A stretch of DNA of 64,000 nt from an uncultured Bacteroides sp. Its GTDB lineage: Bacteria > Bacteroidota > Bacteroidia > Bacteroidales > Bacteroidaceae. The stretch spans positions 1-64,000 of the forward strand of contig CAMTPA010000003.1 of NCBI GenBank assembly GCA_947074275.1, given 5' to 3'. The position numbers and the translations under genes were made by a program. The notes beneath the pieces were generated by a model. It was given only the letters and a program-made list of their open reading frames with translations. It had not been told where the DNA came from and did no database searches. This document shows positions 1 to 9,700 of the stretch, one piece after another (the first letter of the stretch is position 1; each line of letters starts with the position of its first letter).

Positions 1-886
1 CAGAGGTTAGCCCGTTGGTAAACGAACCCATCTCTACATCGAGTCCGTAGAGGGCAGCCTCTTTGGTGTCGTGCGTGCCACCCCAGTCGGTCACTACCAC
101 GCCATCAAAGCCCCAGTCGCCTTTCAAAATATCGTTGAGCAAAAATTCGTTGTGACAAGCGTGCTGGCCACGAACTTTGTTGTATGCCCCCATAATAGTC
201 CATCCTTCGCCATCTACGATAGCCGCCTTGAATGGAGGAAGATATATTTCGTGAAGCGCACGGTCGGATAGCTCTACGTTGATGTGTCCACGCCACTTCT
301 CTTGGTCGTTGAGCACGAAGTGCTTGGTACTTGTGGCTACTCCATTTTGTTGCACCCCTTTGATATAGGGCACCACCAACATTGAAGCCAAGTGAGGATC
401 TTCGCCCATATACTCAAAGTTGCGTCCGTTGAGTGGGTGGCGATACATATTTACACCGGGGCCTAAGATTACATCTTTTTTGCGGTAGCGTGCCTCTTCG
501 CCCAGTGCGTTTCCATATTCGTACGATAATTCGGGGCTCCACGTAGCGGCAAGACAAGTAAGAGCGGGGTATGCAGTGATGGAGTCGTTAGTCCAGTTGG
601 CATAGCCCCACGAGTTCCACTCTATCTCGGCACGTACTCCGTGTGGGCCATCGCTCCACCATAGTTCGGGTATGCCCAATCGGGGAACTCCCGGACTGCT
701 AAATTTGCTTTGTGCGTGGGTCATCGCCACTTTTTCTTCGAGTGTCATACGCGACAAGGCATCTTGCACACGTGCCTCGATGGGTTGGTTTTTATCTAAA
801 TAAACGGGTGTTTGGGCTTGTAGTGGCAAAGCGCACAATCCACCCAGTAAACACGTTATCAATGCTTTTCTGCTGTTCATTTTCAT
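1..886 (-). CDS. Glycoside hydrolase family 3 (beta-glucosidase-like), N-terminal part, truncated by window edge
   Basis: Minus-strand translation MKMNSRKALITCLLGGLCALPLQAQTPVYLDKNQPIEARVQDALSRMTLEEKVAMTHAQ...LGIPELWWSDGPHGVRAE...GPGVNMYRHPLNGRNFEYMGEDPHLAS, typical GH3 N-terminal motifs with signal peptide. Start could also be 895 or 880. Confidence 0.9.
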   Translation of the reverse strand, partial: MKMNSRKALITCLLGGLCALPLQAQTPVYLDKNQPIEARVQDALSRMTLEEKVAMTHAQSKFSSPGVPRLGIPELWWSDGPHGVRAEIEWNSWGYANWTNDSITAYPALTCLAATWSPELSYEYGNALGEEARYRKKDVILGPGVNMYRHPLNGRNFEYMGEDPHLASMLVVPYIKGVQQNGVATSTKHFVLNDQEKWRGHINVELSDRALHEIYLPPFKAAIVDGEGWTIMGAYNKVRGQHACHNEFLLNDILKGDWGFDGVVVTDWGGTHDTKEAALYGLDVEMGSFTNGLTS

Positions 887-909
887 CGGTATCATTTGAT
901 TGTAGTTGC

Positions 910-974
910 AAAAAAAAAAAAAGACTTGTAGGGCACTGCCTTAAAGTGACTTCACTCAGATAGTCCCTACAAGT
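910..974 (-). terminator. Strong intrinsic terminator (10-bp stem plus T13 tract) between GH2 and GH3
   Basis: ACTTGTAGGG (924-933) pairs with CCCTACAAGT (965-974); on the minus strand it is followed by a 13-T run (910-922). Confidence 0.8.
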
Positions 975-1005
975 TTACTTACTTATCAATTAAGAAAACA
1001 CACAC

Positions 1006-3516
1006 TTATTTTTTTGTTTGGATGGTGATGGATGCTGGTTGCAATCCCTCGCCAGTAGCTGTCAGCTCTATGTTGCCCGATTTGCCATCGTTTTGCAATA
1101 TCACCAAGCACTTGCCATAAAAGGCTTTGCGTTCAGGTGCTTTGAAGCTTTCGTGCGATACAGGGTTGCCATTATCTACTCCTGCGATAAAGGCAGGGCC
1201 TTTCACGTCAAACTTCACCAAATCGTGTGCATTGGGGCATAGATTTCCATCTTTGTCCAAAATTTCCACGGTCACAAAACTCAAATCTTTTCCGTCCGAA
1301 CAGATAACATTTCGATCGGCGGTCAATCCTATTTTGTAGGGTTGACCAGCTGTCTTAATCTCTTTGGCGAGCACCTCTTTGCCATCCTTGCGCGACACGA
1401 TGCTTACTGTTCCCGGTTTGTACATCACACGCCACATCACGTGTAGGTCGTCTCCCTCTTTGTGTTTGGTGCCTTGCGACACTCCGTTCACAAATAGTTC
1501 CACTTCGTCGGCGTTGTTGTAGTATGCCCACATATCAATCTCTTCGCCCCGAGACCAGTTCCAGTGAGGAAACAGGTGTAACACGGGTTCGTCAGTCCAC
1601 TCGCTCTGATACATATAGTAGACATCTTTTGGGAAACCAGCCAAGTCGATAATACCAAAGTAAGAGCTACGTGCAGGCCATCCATAAGGAGTAGGCTCAC
1701 CCAAATAGTCGAAGCCTGTCCACACGTAAAGTCCTGAAATGAAATCATTATCACGTGTCAGTTGCCAGCTCTTTTCGTGCGTAGTGCCCCAAGGCACGTG
1801 GCAGTTGTCATACGAAGAGCAAGACATCGATTCGTCGAAAAATGGTTTGTCCCATCGTTCGGGCCAGATATACATCGAGTCGCTTTTCATTCGGTAATAT
1901 CCTCTTGTCATCAAAGCCGAAGTGCTTTCGGTGATGATAAATGGCTTGTTGGGGAAATTTTGAGGTACTGCGGCAAAATCGTGGTCTTGATAATTGAACC
2001 CAATCAAATCGAGTGCACCCGATTGGAACAAGAAGTTGCGCGGGTTCGACTCGTTGCAACCAGCCGTGATGGGGCGTGTATCATCTACGCCTCGTACAAT
2101 ATCCGCCAATTTTTGAGTGAGCAAAGAGTTTACTCCCAATTCACCATCTTCTTGTGCCAGCATACTTTCGTCTTGACCGAAATTTAGTATCAAGTTGGCT
2201 TCGGCAAGGCTCAGTGTATCGGCATCGGCGTGGCTCCATTGCTCGAGCACCTCGTTGCCAATGCTCCACATAAAGATGCTGGGGTGATTGCGATCGCGTG
2301 TGATGTGATCTACAATATCACGTTCGTGCCAATCGTTGAAATAATGCGAATAATCGAACTCCGTTTTGCGCTTGCGCCACACGTCGAATGTTTCATCTTG
2401 CACGATGAAACCCATACGGTCGCAAAGTTCAAGCAATTCGGGCGCAGGAGGATTGTGAGCTGTGCGAATGGCGTTGCAGCCCATCTCTTTCAATATTTCC
2501 AACTGGCGTTCGAGCGCACGTGCGTTGATGGCTGCGCCTAAACTTCCTAAATCGTGATGTTGGCATACCCCCTTTATTTTGGTAGGCACTCCGTTGAGGA
2601 AAAATCCTTTTTCGGCATCAAAATGAAAATTGCGGATACCCACTGTGGTTTCATATTGGTCTACCGATTTTCCATCTTTCATTACGCTGGTGCGCAGTGT
2701 ATATAGATAAGGGTCTTCCAGTGTCCAGCGAATGGGGTTTTTCAGCAAAATGGTTTGTTTTACAATGGCTGTGTCGCCTGGTGCTACCGTTGCTTGTGAT
2801 GATTTCACTTGCGCCACTCGGCTACCTTTTGCATCTATCAGCGTAGATACAATGCTGAAATTATCTGTTTTTGTGCTTGCGTTGCGAACGGTGGTGGCTA
2901 CATCTATTTGCGCCTCTTTGTCGGTCACCACGGGGGTAGTCACATACGTTCCCCACAGATCGACGTGTAGTGGATTGGTGATGTTGAGCCACGTGTTGCG
3001 GTAGATACCACTACCGGTGTACCAACGTGAGTTGGGTTGTTTCGAGTTGTCCACCTTCACGGCTATCACGTTGTCTTCGCCTGGTTTCAGGTAGGGGGTC
3101 AGGTCGTATCGGAAACTGTTGTATCCAAATGGGCGCACCCCCAATGAGTGTCCGTTGATGAATACTTCCGAATTCATATATACACCATCGAAGTCGATGT
3201 AGACTTGCTTGTCTTTCATTTCGTTGCCTACGGTGAAATGCTTGCGATACCAACCTATGCCACCAGGCAACGCTCCACCGCCGGCACCAGCAGGAGCTAT
3301 TTCGGAAAAAGGTTGCTCGATAGACCAATCGTGAGGCACGTTGAGCTTGCGCCAATTGCTATCATCAAACGTTGGTTCGGATGCTTCGGCCGATTCGCCC
3401 AAGTAGAAGAGCCAATCGTCGTTGAACGAAACCCGCTCGCGGTGCTGTGCAGAGCAACCTGCACAGACCGCCAACACGGTGATTAAAAAAGAGAGAATGA
3501 TTGTATTACGTATCAT
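1006..3516 (-). CDS. Glycoside hydrolase family 2 (beta-galactosidase-like) lipoprotein
   Basis: 836 aa; lipobox-like ...VLAVCAGCSAQ; SFNDDWLFYLG, GVYMNSEVFINGHSLG, GVCQHHDLGSLGAAIN, NAIRTAHNPPAPELLELCDRMGF and SIGNEV motifs. Confidence 0.93.
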   Translation of the reverse strand: MIRNTIILSFLITVLAVCAGCSAQHRERVSFNDDWLFYLGESAEASEPTFDDSNWRKLNVPHDWSIEQPFSEIAPAGAGGGALPGGIGWYRKHFTVGNEMKDKQVYIDFDGVYMNSEVFINGHSLGVRPFGYNSFRYDLTPYLKPGEDNVIAVKVDNSKQPNSRWYTGSGIYRNTWLNITNPLHVDLWGTYVTTPVVTDKEAQIDVATTVRNASTKTDNFSIVSTLIDAKGSRVAQVKSSQATVAPGDTAIVKQTILLKNPIRWTLEDPYLYTLRTSVMKDGKSVDQYETTVGIRNFHFDAEKGFFLNGVPTKIKGVCQHHDLGSLGAAINARALERQLEILKEMGCNAIRTAHNPPAPELLELCDRMGFIVQDETFDVWRKRKTEFDYSHYFNDWHERDIVDHITRDRNHPSIFMWSIGNEVLEQWSHADADTLSLAEANLILNFGQDESMLAQEDGELGVNSLLTQKLADIVRGVDDTRPITAGCNESNPRNFLFQSGALDLIGFNYQDHDFAAVPQNFPNKPFIITESTSALMTRGYYRMKSDSMYIWPERWDKPFFDESMSCSSYDNCHVPWGTTHEKSWQLTRDNDFISGLYVWTGFDYLGEPTPYGWPARSSYFGIIDLAGFPKDVYYMYQSEWTDEPVLHLFPHWNWSRGEEIDMWAYYNNADEVELFVNGVSQGTKHKEGDDLHVMWRVMYKPGTVSIVSRKDGKEVLAKEIKTAGQPYKIGLTADRNVICSDGKDLSFVTVEILDKDGNLCPNAHDLVKFDVKGPAFIAGVDNGNPVSHESFKAPERKAFYGKCLVILQNDGKSGNIELTATGEGLQPASITIQTKK

Positions 3517-3529
3517 ACCTATTGCAAAT

Positions 3530-6391
3530 TTATAGCTTCACTTCCACACGTTTGCCATCATACTTCACGCTGATGCCTTTTGCATCGGGGTTGTAGCCAA
3601 TGGGGTTTTCAGGTGTCACATACACCACGTTGAACGTGCGTTCTTGCAACATTCCGGGGAACGAACCTTCGCGTTTTTCGATAATCAAAGTTTGTGTTTT
3701 GTTGTCGAACTTGAATGGAATGCGTGCATATTGTCCTTTTTCGTAGTCGTAAGTCTCGCCATCGTCTTCGTATAGCTTAAACTCACCGTCTTTGCCACCA
3801 TACACATAAAGCGTGATGTTTTCATCTTGCTTTTCGTTTGTGTATTGAATTTCTGGGCCATAAGGGATAATACCACCAGCTTTCGCATACAAAGGAATGC
3901 GTTCGTAAGGAGCCTCTACGGTCATTTCTTGTCCGCCGGCTATGTATTTGCCTGTATAGAAGTCGTACCAGCCACTTGTTTCGGGGAAGTAAACTTTGCG
4001 GCTACGTGCTTCGTATTCGTATACAGGGCACACCAACAGTGAGGGACCAAACATAAACTCATCGCTGATGTTGAGTACTTTCTTGTCTTTGCCGTGATCC
4101 ATCACCAACGCACGCATCAATGTATAATCGTCGAAATGGCTCATACCTGCAAGCGAGTAGATGTAAGGCATCATACGATAGCGCAAATCGGTGTACCACA
4201 CAATGGAGTTGTAGGTAGGTGTGCCTTCGGGAGCGATGTTCCACACTTCGCGATATGGGAACTGACCGTGTGCCCGGAAGAGTGGGCTGAATGCACCAAA
4301 CTGGTACCAACGTGTATTTAGCTCGCGCCACTCTTTGTAATCGTTGTTGGCCTTGCCCGTTTTATCCAGTTCTCTTTGAGCATCTTCGTAGCGTTTTTCT
4401 ACGCAGAATCCACCAATATCCATTGTCCAGTAAGGAATACCACTCATAGCGAAGTTAAGACCAGCAGAAATCTGTGCTTTCAAATCTTCCCAACGTGTAG
4501 CGATGTCGCCACTCCAAGTAGCTGTGCTGTAACGTTGCAATCCTGCAAATCCCGAACGGGTGAGCAAGAACACACGTTTGTCTGGTTCCACCTCGCGTTG
4601 TCCATCGTAGATGGCTTCGGCATTCATCAAAGCATAGGTATTGAAGTATTTGGCAGCAGGGCCAAGTGCAGTAGGGCCACTCAATGCTTTGCGGTATTCT
4701 ACATCGGTACAGTCGCGCACGTTTGGTTCAGAAGCATCCATCCACCAAGCATCGATGCCCAATGGGTAATAATGGTCTTTCATCTGATTCCAGAAAAGTT
4801 TACGTGCATCTGGATCGTAAGCGTCGTAGAAACCGTAGGTATAGCCAGGGCCTACCCAGTCGCGTAGTGAGTCGATAACCGATTGTTGATACATCCAACC
4901 TTTTTCGTCGAACTCTTTAAAGTGTTCGGTAGTGGTATAGAATTTAGGCCAAACGCTAATCATAATTTTGGCGTTCATTTGGTGAATGGTGTCTACCATT
5001 TCCTTTGGAGTAGGGAATCGCTCTAAATCAAATTCGTGGCTACCCCAAGCATCTTGTGGCCAGTGATTCCAGTCGAGTACAATATTGTCGATAGGGATTT
5101 TGCGATCGCGGAACTCTTTCAAAACGTCGAGCATTTCACGTTGTGTGTTGTACTTCTCACGACTTTGCCAGTAGCCCATTGCCCACTTAGGCATAATTTG
5201 AGCCTTCCCAGTCAGGGTGCGATAGCCGCTGATTATCTCGTCCATATCATCGCCATAGATGAAGTAGTAGTCAATCTCGTTGCCCATCTCGCTGAACAGA
5301 GACAACTGCTCTTGTTCGCCTTTGTCTACGGGGCTAAGCACACGAAGACCACAATACGATTCTGCTCCATCGGGTATCCATTCTATTTTGACAGGTGTGG
5401 GCTGACCTGCCTCCAATTGGGCAGTAAACTTGTAACTGTTGGGGTTCCAAGCCGTACGCCAGCGTTCCGGCACTATCAAGCGGTCGTTCAAGTACACCTT
5501 CACATAGCCTGCATAATAGAGGATGAAATTGTACACGCCACTTTCGGGAGCTTCGATGCTACCGTTGAAAGTCACCTCCGAACCCATCAATGGAAATCCT
5601 TCTGGAAGATACTCTTTGTTGGCTTTTAGATTTTCGAAATAGAGGAATGGTTCAGTACGCACCAAAGTAGAAGCACCCGATTTAGCTGCTGGAACGTAGG
5701 TACCAGTCAATCCACCCGGTTTTCCGTTTTGGTCGTACAACTTAAACACCTCGTTTAGCTGCGAGTAGTCGTTGGGGTTTCCAAAGCGGCTCAGTGAATA
5801 ATTGTCCCATAGCACACCGTAATTCTTGTTCGACACGATGAAGGGTACAGACACTTTTGTGTTGTACTGAAACAATTCCTCGTTTTTGCCTTTGTAGTTG
5901 AACTCGTCTGCTTGATGCTGTCCCAAACCATAGAATGCCTCATCTTCGGGGCTTTCAAATACTTGGCGCATCGCATATCCGTCGGTGCCTTCTATGTTGA
6001 TAGATTCAAACGTTTTGCCACCGCCTGTTTTCTCTTGCAAGATGGGATTTCCTACCGAGTCGGCAAAAATCACCTCGCCCGTAGTCATATCAACTGTTGC
6101 TTGTATAGATGGTGTAGCAAGCATCACCTTGTTGTCCTTTTCGGTCACGGTGAAATCTTTGTACCTATCTTGAGGCACAACAATTAAGCTTGGCTCATCT
6201 TTAAACTTCTTATCGGGTGTGGCCGACACACGGATAATCTTATCGTTTATAACCTGCAAACGTACTTTTTGTGCCTCATTGGGGGATTGAGACTGTACGT
6301 TCACTACTACCCCGTCGGCTTGCTTTTGGTATCTTGGCGAGCCGCATCCGCAGAATGTGATTGCTGCTAAGAGAATTAAGGTGTTTCTCAT
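3530..6391 (-). CDS. Glycoside hydrolase family 31 (alpha-xylosidase/alpha-glucosidase-like) with inserted PA14 domain, lipoprotein
   Basis: MRNTLILLAAITFCGCGSPRYQ start preferred over the ORF-track start; WWMDASEPN catalytic motif; PA14-like SGVYNFILYYAGYVKVYLNDRLIV. Confidence 0.92.
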   Translation of the reverse strand: MRNTLILLAAITFCGCGSPRYQKQADGVVVNVQSQSPNEAQKVRLQVINDKIIRVSATPDKKFKDEPSLIVVPQDRYKDFTVTEKDNKVMLATPSIQATVDMTTGEVIFADSVGNPILQEKTGGGKTFESINIEGTDGYAMRQVFESPEDEAFYGLGQHQADEFNYKGKNEELFQYNTKVSVPFIVSNKNYGVLWDNYSLSRFGNPNDYSQLNEVFKLYDQNGKPGGLTGTYVPAAKSGASTLVRTEPFLYFENLKANKEYLPEGFPLMGSEVTFNGSIEAPESGVYNFILYYAGYVKVYLNDRLIVPERWRTAWNPNSYKFTAQLEAGQPTPVKIEWIPDGAESYCGLRVLSPVDKGEQEQLSLFSEMGNEIDYYFIYGDDMDEIISGYRTLTGKAQIMPKWAMGYWQSREKYNTQREMLDVLKEFRDRKIPIDNIVLDWNHWPQDAWGSHEFDLERFPTPKEMVDTIHQMNAKIMISVWPKFYTTTEHFKEFDEKGWMYQQSVIDSLRDWVGPGYTYGFYDAYDPDARKLFWNQMKDHYYPLGIDAWWMDASEPNVRDCTDVEYRKALSGPTALGPAAKYFNTYALMNAEAIYDGQREVEPDKRVFLLTRSGFAGLQRYSTATWSGDIATRWEDLKAQISAGLNFAMSGIPYWTMDIGGFCVEKRYEDAQRELDKTGKANNDYKEWRELNTRWYQFGAFSPLFRAHGQFPYREVWNIAPEGTPTYNSIVWYTDLRYRMMPYIYSLAGMSHFDDYTLMRALVMDHGKDKKVLNISDEFMFGPSLLVCPVYEYEARSRKVYFPETSGWYDFYTGKYIAGGQEMTVEAPYERIPLYAKAGGIIPYGPEIQYTNEKQDENITLYVYGGKDGEFKLYEDDGETYDYEKGQYARIPFKFDNKTQTLIIEKREGSFPGMLQERTFNVVYVTPENPIGYNPDAKGISVKYDGKRVEVKL

Positions 6392-6567
6392 GATGATGTG
6401 AACTATGTAATAATTATTATTTTTCAATGTTGTAAAAGTACTGCTTTTCATAATAATAGTACTTCCCTTTTGTTTTCAGTTGCAACCTTATTTGTTTGCA
6501 GCGGGTGTGTTGTATGTTTCTTTGGAGTGTATAGTTTGTTAATAAACCCCCTTTCAGTGTGTTGTGA

Positions 6568-6624
6568 AACTGTTTTTAGCTATCTAAAAACAGTTGCGCC
6601 AACCCTCGAAAAGAGCTGGCGCAA
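6568..6624. other. Two adjoining/overlapping hairpins between kinase 3' end and GH31 5' end
   Basis: AACTGTTTTTAG-ctat-CTAAAAACAGTT (12-bp perfect stem, 6568-6595), then TTGCGCCA...TGGCGCAA (6594-6601 / 6617-6624). Confidence 0.7.
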
Positions 6625-6788
6625 ACCTACTGATTATTTCATTTGATACAAGTTAATAGTTGACGGATTGACTCTTCACATTGGATACGATACTTGTTAA
6701 TATGCAAGATATGCAGTATAAACAATGCTTTATAGAGCTGTTGATTATCTATTTGTAAACTATATCATAGCTTGTTTCCACCAATCTT

Positions 6789-9700
6789 TTATTCTATAAA
6801 CTCGGCTTTGCAGGGAAACCAGGCCCAGAAAGTAGACCCTTCGCCATAGGTTGAATCAAATCCAATTTCTCCGTCGAGGCGTTCGGTAATAGCCTTGCAG
6901 ATGGCAAGTCCCAAACCCGTGCCTTGTGCAAAACTGTCAATCTTCTCAAAGCGTTGGAATATTAGATGCTTTTTATCCTCTGGTATGCCAATGCCTGTGT
7001 CTTTTACAAAAACCTTGATTCCGTTGTTCACGTAGTCTATTCCCACTACAATTTCTCCATCCGGGGAGTATTTCATCGCATTTGAGGCAAAATTGGATAA
7101 GACCTGTGTGACACGTGCCCTATCAATGGTGACAATGCACTTACTGAGATTGCACTCTCGTTTCAAAGTGATGTTTTTGGGGCATCGCTCACTGAAGTGT
7201 ATAAAACCCGTTTCAAATGATTCGATAATATCGAATGTTTCTGGTTTTATTTCGATGGTGCCCGATTCTAATTTCGATAAATCGAGTATGTCGCCTATCA
7301 ACCGAAGGAGCAGTTCATTGTTTGTATTGATGATTTTGATGTACTCCTCTCGTTCCTCGTCATCTTCCACATCTTGCAATAGCCCCGAAAAGCCTACGAT
7401 TGCATTGAGTGGTGTGCGTATCTCGTGGCTCATATTGGCAAGAAACGCCATTTTTAGTCGCTCCGATTCTTCTGCCTTCTCTTTGGCTATGGCAAGCTCA
7501 CTGTTTATTTCACGCAAGTTGCTCACCATTCGTGTTTGTTCGCTGATGTCGTCTACCTTCATCAGCAACCCTTGTGCCACTCCATTGTTGGAGATTGGTA
7601 TGTGGATAACCTCCAATATTTGATCGCTGTTTTCTACTTCGCTTACAAACTTGCACGTTCTGTTGGTGCTTATCGCATCCATTGCTTGGCATCCTTCGCA
7701 AGGAGAATTGAGTCCATAACCTGCATAACACTTATCGCCAATCTTAAATTCATTTCCGTTGAGCGATCCAAAAATATGCGACATATTGCTCCATTGCACC
7801 GTGAAGTCTCTGTCGATATAGAGGATACCCGAAGAAATGTTGTTTAATATCAACGTGTTTTGCTTGTTTAATGCCTCCAGCTTTAGTTCATCCTGTTTTC
7901 TATTTTCGATGTTGAGTGTGATGCCATATAGCACCTTGTGCGGCACTTCATTTTCATAGGTTGTTTCGAGCACGCAGTGTGCCTCCCACCATTCATATAC
8001 GCCCACTTCGAGCAAGTCGATGCGAAACGCGATGGTTGCTTCGCCCGATTCCATTTGGAGATAATCATAGCCCAACACAGCAAACTTCTCTCTATCTTCG
8101 GGGTGAATACATCCCATAAACAATTCGAGTGAGTTCAGTTCTGTCAAGTCGCGTGCAAACTTCATTTCGTGACTACCATAATGCACCACTCCATCGTTGG
8201 CATTCATATACCAAGTGTAAGCCTTGAGCGAAGGAAGCGAAGCCGATAATATCTTTGATTCGCGCTTTGCGATGTTTTGCTCGGTGAGATTGAGTCGCAC
8301 TGCCAATATCTGCATCATTCCATCGATATTGATAGGTATCTTCTTTACAAAAGTCTCAAGTACTCTGCCGTCTTTATAGTGCAACACCTCATTGCCTATA
8401 TATTCTTCTCCCGATTCGATGAGTAGTTTGTCTACTCTTTCCATTTCAATCGCATTCTCTTTGGTGAGTAGGTCTGAGGCGGTTGCTCCTAAGCTCAAGT
8501 TGTATGTTTTGATGGCTTCATCGTTTAGGTAACTGTACGATAATGAATAATAATCTTTCATCATAATAGGAAGCGGGAGCTTTCCTAATATTTTTTTCAA
8601 ACGGGCCTCGCTATCTATCGCTCTCTTGTTCTCTTCTTGAAGTTGTAGGTTTAAATCTTCCAACTGTTTTTTTGCCTCCAATTCCAATGTAATGTTGCGT
8701 CTGATACCTGTGAGCTGAGTAATTTTACCATCATCGCACACTCCCATAAATGATGATAGATACCATTGCCACCCTTTTGGTGTGTGAAAACGGAATTGAA
8801 CAGAGGTCTTTTCTAATATTCCACAAGCAACTGCATTGATTGCTGCCCAAGTTGTCTCCAAATCATCGGGGTGAATATTGGAATTGTAATACTCCTTGCT
8901 CATTTTCCCTTCAAGGCTGATAGACATACCTTGTAGCACAGAAAATGTTTGCTTCTTACAGTCGTATATCCACGTGGTCATATCGCCTGCTTCAAGAGCC
9001 ATCGCTATGCGTTTCTGAAGCTCTATGATTTGCTTTTTATCAGTACTCGATTCTGTCACATCTTTCCATACACCATAAATAGCTGTTGGCACCTCATCTT
9101 CGAAATAGGCCATTGCCGTCACCTCGTACGAAACATAGTGCGAACCATCAGGGTGTTTTATTCGTGCTTCAATCGATTTTTCTGCGTCTTTGTCTTTGGC
9201 AAGGTCGTATAGGTAGTTGGTGAAACGTTCTCTATCTTCTGGAGCCACTTGATTTATATTATCTTTTCCGATGAACTCATATTCAATATCGTTTTCGTCG
9301 ACAATCTTGCTCACCATCTCTTTTATGTCGTAACTCCACCTAAGTAATTTGCCCGAACGCAATGCCAAGTGAAGGTTGTTTATCAACTCGCTTTGGTTGG
9401 CGATGGTTTCATTCACTTCGGTGCAATTTCGCTTGGTGAAAATAAATTTGGTAACTACGCCTTTTTCATTGTGCTGTATGGGGCTGATAACGTGCTCGAA
9501 ATATTCGTATTTTTGCAATTCCGGATTGAACATACGAAAGGAAGATACTACCGTATCCTTACTTCCTGATATAATTTCAGCATAGTTCTTTTTATGAAGA
9601 GCTAAATCATCGGGATGAATAAGATCTTCAAAATATTGGGTGCTCTCCTCTATAAGTTTGTACTCTCCATCATCTAATACATATAATTTTTTATTTTCAT

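Noticed and set aside
5036-5629. 197-aa + strand ORF (and 4376-4867, 163 aa) antisense to GH31
   Set aside because: Shadow ORFs opposite a clear GH31 coding frame; no motif, signal or ribosome-binding context.
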